Assembly (NCBI GenBank): GCA_963658405.1
Contig: CAVKQI010000026.1
Location: 1-24,438 of the forward strand
Direction of reading: 5' to 3'
Length of the DNA stretch: 24,438 nucleotides
DNA from: CAG-791 sp963658405
GTDB taxonomy: Bacteria > Bacillota > Clostridia > Lachnospirales > Lachnospiraceae
How positions within the stretch are numbered: the first letter of the stretch is position 1; every line of letters begins with the position of its first letter. A program made the translations under genes and the position numbers. Below are positions 7,510 through 14,902 of the stretch, in pieces. The notes under the pieces were generated by a model. The model saw only the letters and a list, made by a program, of their open reading frames with translations. It had not been told where the DNA came from and did not search any database.

Positions 7510-7607
7510 CTGTTCACATTATATATACCCGGACGCCGGCCGAGGGGCGGGTCCTGTCGGCGATGTCCGCTTGGGGACGCCTCTCGGTCGGCTGGATTGT
7601 GAAACAG
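7510..7607. ncRNA. GC-rich structured intergenic element, copy 1
   Basis: An outer arm CTGTTCACA (7510-7518) faces TGTGAAACAG (7598-7607), and an inner stem of 15 positions (7535-7549 with 7578-7592) pairs with only two mismatches. The plus-strand motifs ATTATA, CCGGCCGAG, CTGTCGGC, TGTCCG and ACGCCTC recur in the same order at 15749-15840. It lies between a plus-strand gene end and the terminator shared with pckA. No known riboswitch or RNA family was recognised, and strand is undecided. Confidence 0.45.
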
Positions 7608-7641
7608 AATGTCAATTTTCTCTGAAATCAGCAAATAAACG

Positions 7642-7680
7642 AAAAAGATCCGGCTTCCCAATGGGAAGTCGGATCTTTTT
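7642..7680. terminator. Bidirectional Rho-independent terminator
   Basis: AAAAAGATCCG and CTTCCC pair with GGGAAG and CGGATCTTTTT around an AAT loop (one internal mismatch), with A-run and T-run on opposite sides. It can end both the plus-strand aminotransferase transcript and the minus-strand pckA transcript, whose stop codon is 11 bases away. Confidence 0.92.
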
Positions 7681-7690
7681 ATGTACAAAC

Positions 7691-9304
7691 TTATAACTGC
7701 GGGCCTGCAGCAACTAATGCCTTGCCTGCCTCGTTGCCTTCGTACTTTGCGAAGTTCTTGATGAATCTCTTTGCCAGATCTTCTGCCTTGGTGTTCCACT
7801 CAGCAGCATCTGCATAGGTGTCGCGAGGATCCAGGATAGCGGGATCTACGCCGGGCAGCTCGGTGGGAACCTCGAAGTCGAAGTAAGGGATCTTCTTGGT
7901 GGGAGCCTTCAGTACATCGCCGCTTAAGATAGCGTCGATGATGCCGCGGGTATCCTTAATGGAGATACGCTTGCCGGTGCCGTTCCATCCGGTGTTTACC
8001 AGATAAGCCTTAGCGCCGCTCTTCTGCATCTTCTTAACCAGCTCCTCTGCATACTTGGTAGGATGCAGCTCCAGGAATGCCTGGCCGAAGCAAGCGGAGA
8101 AGGTAGGAGTAGGCTCGGTGATGCCGCGCTCTGTACCTGCTAACTTAGCTGTGAAGCCGGACAGGAAGTAGTACTGGGTCTGCTCAGGTGTCAGGATGGA
8201 AACCGGAGGCAGTACGCCGAATGCATCAGCGGACAGGAAGATCACGTTGTCAGCAGCAGGACCTGCAGAAATGCCGTTGACGGTGGAAGCGATCTTCTCA
8301 ATGTGGTTGATCGGATAAGATACACGGGTATTCTCGGTAACGCTCTTATCGTCGAAGTCGATCTTGCCTGCAGCATCCAGAGTTACGTTCTCCAGAAGAG
8401 CATCTCTCTTGATGGCATTGTAGATATCGGGCTCGGACTCCTTGTCAAGGCCGATAACCTTTGCATAGCAGCCGCCCTCTAAGTTGAAGACGCCGTTGTC
8501 ATCCCAGCCGTGCTCGTCATCGCCGATCAGCAGACGCTTGGGATCGGTGGAAAGGGTGGTCTTACCTGTGCCGGACAGACCGAAGAAGATAGCGGTGTGC
8601 TTACCTTCCATATCGGTGTTAGCGGAGCAGTGCATGGAAGCCATGCCCTTTAAAGGCAGGTAGTAGTTCATCATGGAGAACATACCCTTCTTCATCTCGC
8701 CGCCGTACCAGGTATTCAGGATAACCTGCTCCTTGGAGGTGATGTTGAAGGCTACGCAGGTCTCGGAATTCAGGCCCAGCTCTGCATAGTTGTCAACCTT
8801 TGCCTTGGAAGCATTGTAAACGATGAAGTCAGGCTCGAAGTTTGCCAGCTCTTCCTCGGTGGGACGAATGAACATGTTGGTAACAAAGTGAGCCTGCCAT
8901 GCAACCTCAACGATGAAACGAACGGCCATTCTGGTATCAGCGTTAGCGCCGCAGAATGCATCTACTACGTACAGCTTCTTGCCGGAGAGTTCCTTCTTTG
9001 CCAGCTCCTTGACAGCTGCCCAGGTCTCCTCGGTCATGGGATGGTTATCATTCTTGTACTCGTCGGTGGTCCACCATACGGTATCCTTGGAATTCTCATC
9101 TACTACGATGTACTTATCCTTGGGAGAACGGCCGGTGTAGATACCTGTCATAACGTTAACAGCGCCCAGCTCACTCTCCTGGCCCTTCTCGTAGCCTTCC
9201 AGGTCAGCCTTGGTCTCCTCTGCAAATAATGTTTCATAGGAAGGATTGTGAACGATCTCTGTGGTTCCTGTGATGCCATACTTTGTTAAATCAATAAGTG
9301 CCAT
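7691..9304 (-). CDS. pckA: Phosphoenolpyruvate carboxykinase (ATP)
   Basis: 537 residues from the ATG at 9304; a TTG six bases upstream is in frame but less likely, since GAGGAGAAC sits well for the ATG. It interconverts oxaloacetate plus ATP with PEP, CO2 and ADP in the cytoplasm; in anaerobic fermenters it often runs toward oxaloacetate. Signature parts are GRSPKDKYIV, the kinase P-loop GLSGTGKTTLS, the metal and nucleotide segment GDDEHGWDDNGVFN, and the FTAKLAGTERGITEP segment. Length and motifs fit the ATP-dependent family (E. coli enzyme about 540 residues). It is a single-gene unit with its own sigma-A-type promoter and a strong terminator. Codon use is highly biased, as expected for an abundant enzyme. 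Confidence 0.97.
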   Translation of the reverse strand: MALIDLTKYGITGTTEIVHNPSYETLFAEETKADLEGYEKGQESELGAVNVMTGIYTGRSPKDKYIVVDENSKDTVWWTTDEYKNDNHPMTEETWAAVKELAKKELSGKKLYVVDAFCGANADTRMAVRFIVEVAWQAHFVTNMFIRPTEEELANFEPDFIVYNASKAKVDNYAELGLNSETCVAFNITSKEQVILNTWYGGEMKKGMFSMMNYYLPLKGMASMHCSANTDMEGKHTAIFFGLSGTGKTTLSTDPKRLLIGDDEHGWDDNGVFNLEGGCYAKVIGLDKESEPDIYNAIKRDALLENVTLDAAGKIDFDDKSVTENTRVSYPINHIEKIASTVNGISAGPAADNVIFLSADAFGVLPPVSILTPEQTQYYFLSGFTAKLAGTERGITEPTPTFSACFGQAFLELHPTKYAEELVKKMQKSGAKAYLVNTGWNGTGKRISIKDTRGIIDAILSGDVLKAPTKKIPYFDFEVPTELPGVDPAILDPRDTYADAAEWNTKAEDLAKRFIKNFAKYEGNEAGKALVAAGPQL

Positions 9305-9384
9305 CTTCAAAGTTCTCCTCTTCTTCTGTATTATTTATCTTCAAAAGCCGTATTTACGGGCTTTGAGACATCCGTCACCATCCA

Positions 9385-9412
9385 ATTATACATGAATACC
9401 GGTTAAAATCAA
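9385..9412 (-). promoter_or_regulatory. pckA promoter
   Basis: On the minus strand TTGATT (9407-9412) and TATAAT (9385-9390) are separated by 16 bases. Transcription would start near 9378, giving a leader of about 75 bases to the pckA ATG. Confidence 0.7.
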
Positions 9413-9432
9413 CCTGCAGAAAATGAAATGAT

Positions 9433-9483
9433 TGTAAAATCCCTATAAAAACAGGCCTTGGAACGCTTTTTGAAAATTTTACA
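9433..9483. promoter_or_regulatory. Inverted repeat upstream of the pckA promoter
   Basis: TGTAAAAT at 9433-9440 and ATTTTACA at 9476-9483 are exact reverse complements, about 20 bases upstream of the pckA -35 box. It could bind a regulator or be chance in AT-rich DNA. It also covers the 3' end of the preceding esterase gene, for which no clear terminator was found. Confidence 0.25.
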
Positions 9484-9512
9484 GGATCTTAACGGTTTTG
9501 TTTTCCGGCTCT

Positions 9513-10640
9513 TTAAATACCTCTGTCCGGAAGGATCTGCCGGATTTTTTCCCGGAGCACTTCGGCCGCCAGGGCATGCGCTGCCGGGCCGGGATGCTGT
9601 CTGGAGCCCACCGTCTTGGCATTGGTCAGGGGCAGCTTTACCGCCTCCAGCTGTCTGTCGCCGGATTCCTTCTTATAAGCATCGATGGCCGCTGTGACCA
9701 TATCATCCAGCAGGATATCCATCATGCCGTGGCACCAGAGGATATAGGCATCCGGATTTTTTTCCCGCAGCAGACGGATGAAGTCCACCGCGCTGTCCAC
9801 CACATGCTGCGCGTCCTCTTTATTCGGATTGCCCTCTTCGTCCAGGCGCATCTTGTGGACTTTTCCTGTGTCCGGATCCGTAAAAGGTGCTTCCTTGAAT
9901 CCGCAATAGTCGTTAGTCCCCAGATTCACCACGATCACATCCGGCTGCCAGCTCTCAAAATCCCATTCCTGCTGTACGCCCAGCGCCCTGTTTCTCTCTC
10001 CGGTCAGAATGCCGCAGACCTTTGTATAGTAAGGAGGCAGGGCATGGCGCAGGTCATTGTCCCAGCCGGAGTACAGGCCCCAACCGCTCTCGGAAACGAT
10101 ATGAAAGTCCGCATCAAAGGCTTTGGATACCCGGAAGGGATAGGCGGGGCATACCGACATAAAGGAGGGCACCCAGTCCATGTCCTTTCTGGCTCCCACA
10201 GTGCCCTCTCCGCAGGTGATGCTGTCCCCGATAAATTCAAAGCGGTAGGTATTCCGGGCTATAGGAAGGAATTCCCCATCGAAATACAGCGCCTTTACCA
10301 GCAGATACTGGACCGGATCCTCGTGCATGGCCTGGGTCTCCCGCAGGATCTGCACGTGTTTGCACTCCTCCGGGTTCATCCCCCGGAAGACGCAGATCCG
10401 TGAAGTCCCCTTCTGCACCATCTGTCTGGCGATCGGCTCTCCGTTGAGCAGGATGCAGATCCAGGCCTCATACAGGTCATAATCGGATTCCAGCTCGATC
10501 CAGAGTTCGCTCCCCTTCGCCTTTAATTCGAAGCCCGAACCGGTCCAGAAAAGGGCAATGCTGTCCGGCTGCTCCGCCGTGCGGCCGTAGATGTGTAGAT
10601 TTTTGACTTCTTTTATCGGGTATTTTTTTAAATTTGTCAT
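9513..10640 (-). CDS. SGNH-fold esterase, carbohydrate esterase family 2-like
   Basis: 375 residues from the ATG at 10640, preceded by GGAGG; an earlier ATG at 10652 is part of that site. The N-terminal half (about 18-125) is a beta-sandwich of CE2 style beginning YGRTAEQPDSIALFWTGSG. The C-terminal half is an SGNH hydrolase: nucleophile Ser140 in FIGDSITCGEG, oxyanion Asn243 in NLGTND, and His349 in RQHPG. The usual Asp three residues before the His is Ser346, consistent with the Ser-His dyad known in CE2. The family removes acetyl groups from sugars such as xylan or mannan fragments. There is no signal peptide, so it should act in the cytoplasm on imported oligosaccharides. It is the last gene of the series starting at 15611. 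Confidence 0.82.
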   Translation of the reverse strand: MTNLKKYPIKEVKNLHIYGRTAEQPDSIALFWTGSGFELKAKGSELWIELESDYDLYEAWICILLNGEPIARQMVQKGTSRICVFRGMNPEECKHVQILRETQAMHEDPVQYLLVKALYFDGEFLPIARNTYRFEFIGDSITCGEGTVGARKDMDWVPSFMSVCPAYPFRVSKAFDADFHIVSESGWGLYSGWDNDLRHALPPYYTKVCGILTGERNRALGVQQEWDFESWQPDVIVVNLGTNDYCGFKEAPFTDPDTGKVHKMRLDEEGNPNKEDAQHVVDSAVDFIRLLREKNPDAYILWCHGMMDILLDDMVTAAIDAYKKESGDRQLEAVKLPLTNAKTVGSRQHPGPAAHALAAEVLREKIRQILPDRGI

Positions 10641-10652
10641 TTTGACCTCCAT

Positions 10653-10731
10653 GCCGCTGCTCTGCAGCGGCAGCCTGAGGAGAATTTCGCGCAGGCGAAT
10701 TCTCCGATAGGATACCGCTGTTTTACAGCGG
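10653..10731 (-). repeat. Palindromic leader repeat R3 (D'-C-D)
   Basis: Read on the minus strand: hairpin D' (CCGCTG-TAAAA-CAGCGG, 10715-10731), hairpin C (10679-10705) and hairpin D (10653-10671, GCCGCTGC against GCAGCGGC). D' starts five bases after the rsmI stop, and D ends 12 bases before the esterase start codon, directly against its GGAGG. This copy has D modules on both sides of C. Confidence 0.88.
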
Positions 10732-10735
10732 CAGC

Positions 10736-11593
10736 CTATTCTTTTCCCAGCAGTGCCTGATAGACATCCCGGCGGCTCATGCCTCTGTCGGCGCCGGCCT
10801 GCTTCATGGCTTCCTTGCGGGAGAGACCCTTCTTTTCATACATGGCCACATGCTCTTCCAGAGACATTTCCTGAAAGGCCTCCTGCACCTTTGCCTGCAG
10901 GGCTGCCGGATCGGCTCCTGCCACTACCAGCACGTATTCCCCTCTTGGCTCATTGTCCTCGTAGTAGCGGATAGCCTGGGCGAAGGTAAAGGGCATGGCC
11001 TCCTCAAATTTCTTGGTGAGTTCCCGGCACAGGGTCACCTTTCTCTCCTCGCCGAAGGTCTCCGAGAGTTCTGCCAGGGTAGCCCGGAGATGATGCGGAG
11101 CCTCATAGAGGATCATGGTCCGCTCCTCCGCGGCCAGCTGCCCTAAGATCCGGCGCCGCTCCTTTTTATCCACAGGAAGAAATCCCTCAAAGCAGAATCG
11201 TCTGGCGCTCATGCCGGACATGGTGAGGGCGGTGATCAGGGCACAGGCCCCGGGCAGGGAGGTCACGGTGATCCCCTCTTCTATGCATCTGGCCGCCAGC
11301 ACCTCCCCGGGATCCGAGATCGCCGGTGTACCGGCATCCGTCACCACAGCTATATTCTCGCCGTTTCGAAGATGCCCGATCAGTTCCTCTGCTTTTTCAT
11401 ATTTATTGTGCTCATGATAGCTGGTCAGCGGTTTCTTAATCCCGTAGTGATTTAAGAGCCGCAGACTGTTGCGGGTATCCTCCGCCGCGATCAGATCCAC
11501 CGCTGCCAGAGTATCCAGCACCCTCTGGGTGATATCCCCCAGATTACCGATGGGCGTGGCGCACAGATACAGCGTTCCGATTGTATTTTCCAT
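10736..11593 (-). CDS. rsmI: 16S rRNA (cytidine1402-2'-O)-methyltransferase
   Basis: 285 residues from the ATG at 11593, preceded by AGAGGTG; the in-frame GTG six bases upstream is part of that site. It is a member of the SAM-dependent tetrapyrrole-methylase fold family; RsmI 2'-O-methylates C1402 in the decoding centre of 16S rRNA. Seen are the N-terminal GTLYLCATPIGNLGDIT, IAAEDTRNSLRLLNHYGI, the VVTDAGTPAISDPG loop that binds SAM, and SLPGACALITAL. Length is usual. The gene order trmN6-rsmI is conserved in Firmicutes, here directly after the tRNA methyltransferase gene. Confidence 0.95.
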   Translation of the reverse strand: MENTIGTLYLCATPIGNLGDITQRVLDTLAAVDLIAAEDTRNSLRLLNHYGIKKPLTSYHEHNKYEKAEELIGHLRNGENIAVVTDAGTPAISDPGEVLAARCIEEGITVTSLPGACALITALTMSGMSARRFCFEGFLPVDKKERRRILGQLAAEERTMILYEAPHHLRATLAELSETFGEERKVTLCRELTKKFEEAMPFTFAQAIRYYEDNEPRGEYVLVVAGADPAALQAKVQEAFQEMSLEEHVAMYEKKGLSRKEAMKQAGADRGMSRRDVYQALLGKE

Positions 11594-11608
11594 AGTCACC
11601 TCTTTTAA

Positions 11609-11660
11609 GCCGCTGCCATGCAGCGGCGACGCGAAGGAAATTTCGCGAAGGCGAATTTCC
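11609..11660 (-). repeat. Palindromic leader repeat R4 (C-D)
   Basis: Minus strand: hairpin C at 11636-11660 (GGAAATTCGC against GCGAAATTTCC) followed by hairpin D at 11609-11627 (GCCGCTGC-ATG-GCAGCGGC). D ends 15 bases before the rsmI start. Compared with R1, both arms of C have changed together (GGAGAATT to GGAAATT on one side, AATTCTCC to AATTTCC on the other), so pairing is kept. Confidence 0.88.
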
Positions 11661-11677
11661 TGATGCGATCTCCTTTT

Positions 11678-12457
11678 TTAATATCCATACACGTCATAGA
11701 TCTCCGGCGTATACACCCCCGGCTTTTCGTAGACAATGAGGGGCTTTTCCACCGTAAGTCTTGACTTTGCTCCCCGCACGCAGTCAAGGAGCACCATATT
11801 GGGCTCCTGATCCACATAGGGATAAACCAGGCGCATCCGCTTCGGCTCCAGATGATGGGCGTGCAATGTCACCATGATCTCCGCCAGCCGGAAGGGGCGG
11901 TGCACCAGATAGAAATGACCACCAGGTTTCAGCAGCAGCTCCGTCACTCTGGCCAGGTCCTCCAGTGTACACTGCAGCTCATGCCTGGCGATGGCCTTGG
12001 GCGCCTCCGGGTTCGTGAGGCCGTGCCCTCCTGTCATATAGGGAGGATTGGAAGTGATGACATCAAAGGAGGCCCTGGGGAAAAGGCTGTCCGCCTCCCG
12101 GATATCGCCCTCCCGGATCTCCACCCTCTCCTCCAGGTGATTTAGGCGGACACTGCGCTCTGCCATCTGCGCACTGTCGTGCTGGATCTCCAGTCCTGTC
12201 AGGTGCGCCGCCTTTGTCTTGGCGGACATGAGGATGGGAATAATGCCGGTGCCGGTACCTAAGTCCAGCACCTTTGCCCCCTCTCCCGCAGCCGCAAAGC
12301 CCGAGAGCAGCACCGCATCCATGCCAAAGCAAAATCGCGCAGGATCCTGTATGATCTGCAGATGGTTGCGCTGCAGATCGTCGATCCGCTCTCCCGGCTT
12401 TAATCCGATTTTTCTCTCTGCCTGCTCCGGCACGTCTTTTTCTCTGTCTTTTTCCAT
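11678..12457 (-). CDS. trmN6: tRNA1(Val) (adenine37-N6)-methyltransferase-like protein
   Basis: 259 residues from the ATG at 12457, which has AGAAAGG at good spacing; an upstream ATG at 12487 lacks one. It is a Rossmann-type SAM-dependent methyltransferase: VLDLGTGTGIIPILMS (SAM motif I), GLEIQ (acidic end of beta 2), EGDIRE, and the NPPY motif in ITSNPPYMTGG typical of N6-adenine methylation. The N-terminal DDLQRNHLQIIQDPARFCFGMDAVLL is characteristic of the TrmN6/YfiC family (YabB in Bacillus). The family modifies A37 of tRNA-Val in E. coli; the exact substrate in Firmicutes is less certain. It sits between ricT and rsmI as in Bacillus, but without yabA. Confidence 0.9.
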   Translation of the reverse strand: MEKDREKDVPEQAERKIGLKPGERIDDLQRNHLQIIQDPARFCFGMDAVLLSGFAAAGEGAKVLDLGTGTGIIPILMSAKTKAAHLTGLEIQHDSAQMAERSVRLNHLEERVEIREGDIREADSLFPRASFDVITSNPPYMTGGHGLTNPEAPKAIARHELQCTLEDLARVTELLLKPGGHFYLVHRPFRLAEIMVTLHAHHLEPKRMRLVYPYVDQEPNMVLLDCVRGAKSRLTVEKPLIVYEKPGVYTPEIYDVYGY

Positions 12458-12502
12458 TCCAACCTTTCTATGCCGTAGCATTGCCACACCCCGACCTCTA
12501 CA

Positions 12503-12556
12503 GGAAAGCGGCGGCCAAAAAGAAACTCTCTCTTCCGCGCCGCCGCTTTGCTTTCC
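12503..12556. other. GC-rich hairpin between ricT and trmN6
   Basis: AAAGCGGCGGC (12505-12515) pairs with GCCGCCGCTTT (12539-12549), an 11-bp perfect stem, and GGA/TCC bases outside can extend it around a bulge. It begins a few bases after the ricT stop on the minus strand. No U-run follows, so it is more likely a processing or mRNA-stability hairpin than a terminator. Confidence 0.5.
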
Positions 12557-12562
12557 TACTCT

Positions 12563-13816
12563 TTATTCCGCAGGGTTTTTATCCTGTTTTGCTTCACTCT
12601 GGCCGTTGTCTCTGGGCGCAAAGTTCTTTTTCTTTTTGTTATTCCGGTCCGGGCGATCCTGGCGATCTGCTCTGTCCTGGCGTTCGCCTCTGTCCGGGCG
12701 GTCTGCTCTCTCAGGTCGATCTCCCCGACCCTGACGATCCCCTTTGTCCGTTCGATCTGCGCCTCGGCCCTGACGGTCTGCTCTGTCCTGGCGCTGTCCG
12801 GCGCCGCCTTGCTGTCCCTGCTCTCCGCGGGATGCTCCGTTAGGGCGATTTGGCTTGCCGCCCTGACCGCGGTGGCCCTGTCTGTTCTTTCCGTCCTGCT
12901 CGCCTTTTTCCTCGCGCTGCTGGTTCTCGTTAGCGCCGGAGGAATTCTCGGCATTTTTGTCTTTCTTTCCTGTGCCGGACGAACGATTGCCGCCGCGGCG
13001 GCGTCTGCGCAGTATGGTCAGCTGATCCACACCGTACTCATGGAGTTCCTTTTCGTCGTCCACTTCCACCAGGATCTTCACGGTCTGACGCAGCACGTTG
13101 ACACTCTCCACCTCGCCCCGCAGGCCGTCATCTCCCTCTACTTCATCGCCGATGCCGGGGAGATTCTTATTCAGCTCCTCGTAGGTGTCTTCTTCGTTCT
13201 TGAGGCAGCACATCAGGCGGCCGCAGACACCGGAAATCTTGGTCGGATTCAGGGACAGGTTTTGCTCCTTGGCCATCTTGATGGAAACAGGCACGAAATC
13301 GGTCAGATAGGAGTGGCAGCAAAGTGCTCTGCCGCAGATACCGATGCCGCCCAGGATCTTGGTCTCATCCCGGACGCCGATCTGCCGCAGCTCGATCCGG
13401 GTCCGGAAGACACCGGCCAGGTCCTTGACCAGGTCGCGGAAATCCACCCGTCCGTCTGCGGTGAAATAAAACAGGATCTTGCTGTTGTCAAAAGTATACT
13501 CCGCATCGATGAGCTTCATATCCAGCTCATGGCGGCGGATCTTGTCCAGGCAGACCTCAAAGGCCTCCCGCTCTTTGATCCGGTTGGTGCGCTCCTGCTC
13601 CTCATCCTCCGGCGTCGCCATGCGCAGCACCGTCTTTAAGGGCTGGGGGACCTTCTTATCCTCCAGCTCCATGGGATCGCCCACCACCCGGCCGTATTCC
13701 AGGCCTCTGGAAGTCTCCACGATCACATGGCTGCCCCGCTTTACCGGGAAGTCCCCGGGGGAAAAATAATATATCTTGCCCGCTGTGCGAAAGCGGACAC
13801 CAATAACTTTCTTCAT
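12563..13816 (-). CDS. ricT: PSP1-domain protein RicT (YaaT) with long disordered charged tail
   Basis: 417 residues. Residues 1-270 match RicT/YaaT: the N-terminal KVIGVRFRTAGKIYYF and LEYGRVVG, and the PSP1 core with LFYFTADGRVDFRDLVKDLA and IGICGRALCC. Six cysteines (161, 166, 167, 198, 203, 204) in two CGRxxCC blocks fit the iron-sulfur cluster ligands of the RicAFT complex, which in Bacillus helps RNase Y mature operon mRNAs and affects competence, biofilm and sporulation. From about residue 270 the chain becomes low complexity: RRRRRGG, then Asn/Gln/Gly-rich sequence, then many Asp-Arg pairs, ending in KKKK and an acidic end. Bacillus RicT is about 275 residues, so the tail of about 145 is extra. 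The neighbours holB and trmN6 are the usual ones. The start has AGGAAG and AGG upstream. Confidence 0.93.
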   Translation of the reverse strand: MKKVIGVRFRTAGKIYYFSPGDFPVKRGSHVIVETSRGLEYGRVVGDPMELEDKKVPQPLKTVLRMATPEDEEQERTNRIKEREAFEVCLDKIRRHELDMKLIDAEYTFDNSKILFYFTADGRVDFRDLVKDLAGVFRTRIELRQIGVRDETKILGGIGICGRALCCHSYLTDFVPVSIKMAKEQNLSLNPTKISGVCGRLMCCLKNEEDTYEELNKNLPGIGDEVEGDDGLRGEVESVNVLRQTVKILVEVDDEKELHEYGVDQLTILRRRRRGGNRSSGTGKKDKNAENSSGANENQQREEKGEQDGKNRQGHRGQGGKPNRPNGASRGEQGQQGGAGQRQDRADRQGRGADRTDKGDRQGRGDRPERADRPDRGERQDRADRQDRPDRNNKKKKNFAPRDNGQSEAKQDKNPAE

Positions 13817-13879
13817 GAAACCTAATCTTCCTTTCTAAGCAGCTTTTGCTGCCGGAAGGCAGTGCCGATCTCCTACTCT

Positions 13880-14902
13880 CTATGTCCCGCTGCACTGCCG
13901 CAGTGTCAGGAAAAGAGATTCCAGAACCAGCGCAGCGCCGGTGCCTGCCTTTTTCCTGCGGCGCGCCGTCTCAAAGGCTTCCATGATCCTCTCCAGTCCC
14001 TCATAGGACATGCGGCCGGCCGCTTCTCTACTATACTTTATATCCTCTGCAAAAATCAAGTTTTCCGCCTTCCCGGAAGCCTTGCAAAGCAGCACATCCC
14101 GGTACCAGCTCTGCAGGAAGGAAAGATACAGATCCAGACTCTCCTTTTTCTCTCCGTACTCTGCCGCCTTCTGGGCCAGCTGGTAGCTGTCCATGCGGGG
14201 AAGCTCGTTCAGAAAGCGGGCTGTATCCGTGCACAGGGTAAGAAAATCCTCATTCTCCGCCAGTTCCAGCGCCCGGCCGGGATTGCCCTGGGCAAAGCCG
14301 GCGAACAGGGCCGCCTTTCCCGGCGCGATCCCTTTCTCCTCTGTCAGCCAGGCGGCGATCCGGGCATCGGAGACCGGCTGCATCTTTAAGGTGACGCAAC
14401 GGCTCCTGACTGTGGGCAGCAGCTGGTCCTCTCCATTCGTCAACAGCAGCAGATGCGCATAGTCCGGGGGCTCTTCGAGGGTCTTCAGCAGTGCATTCTG
14501 TGCCTGCGGATTCATCTTTTCCGCGTCGGAAATCACATAGAATTTGTGCTCTCTCTGGTAGGGCTTGATCTGGACATCGGCGCACAGAGCCCGGATCTCC
14601 TCTACACTGATGAGATTTGGTTTGGCATGCTGCAGATGCAGGATATCCGGATGAGTGCCGGCCTGTGCCTGCAGACAGTCATGACAGAGACCGCAGGGCT
14701 CCTGACGGCCGTCCCGCTCCACCGGCTGCTGACACTGCACCGTCATGGCCAGACTCTCCGCCAGCTGCTCCCGGCCGGCTTCCTTCTCGCCCACCAACAG
14801 ATAAGCATGAGAAATGGTGCCCGTGCGGATCGCTCTCTGCAGGTGCTCTATGATGCCTTCCTGCCCCAGAATCCCGGAAAAGCCCGGTGTCTGCTCAGCC
14901 AT
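13880..14902 (-). CDS. holB: DNA polymerase III delta' subunit
   Basis: 340 residues. It is a AAA+ clamp-loader subunit that helps load the sliding clamp at replication forks. Seen are ILGQEGIIEHLQRAI at the N-terminus, HAYLLVGEKEAGREQLA where the P-loop should be (degenerate: no GKT/S, normal for delta'), a zinc-ribbon set Cys57, Cys70, Cys73 and Cys76 with CGLCHDC, the DAEKMNPQAQNALLKTLEEP box and the SRC motif at 167-169. The start ATG has GGAGG and lies inside the end of the upstream guanylate-kinase-like gene (8-base overlap), so translation is probably coupled. ricT follows 63 bases later. Confidence 0.94.
   Translation of the reverse strand: MAEQTPGFSGILGQEGIIEHLQRAIRTGTISHAYLLVGEKEAGREQLAESLAMTVQCQQPVERDGRQEPCGLCHDCLQAQAGTHPDILHLQHAKPNLISVEEIRALCADVQIKPYQREHKFYVISDAEKMNPQAQNALLKTLEEPPDYAHLLLLTNGEDQLLPTVRSRCVTLKMQPVSDARIAAWLTEEKGIAPGKAALFAGFAQGNPGRALELAENEDFLTLCTDTARFLNELPRMDSYQLAQKAAEYGEKKESLDLYLSFLQSWYRDVLLCKASGKAENLIFAEDIKYSREAAGRMSYEGLERIMEAFETARRRKKAGTGAALVLESLFLTLRQCSGT

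Noticed and set aside
7510..7607. Known riboswitch or 6S RNA
   Set aside because: No match to remembered consensus cores of c-di-GMP, ZTP, TPP, glutamine or SAM riboswitches, and the element is shorter than 6S RNA; also it is not in the leader of a co-directed gene.
12548..13639. 363-codon plus-strand frame opposite ricT with hydrophobic segments
   Set aside because: The hydrophobic stretch is the complement of the Arg/Asp-rich tail of RicT, so apparent membrane segments are an artefact.
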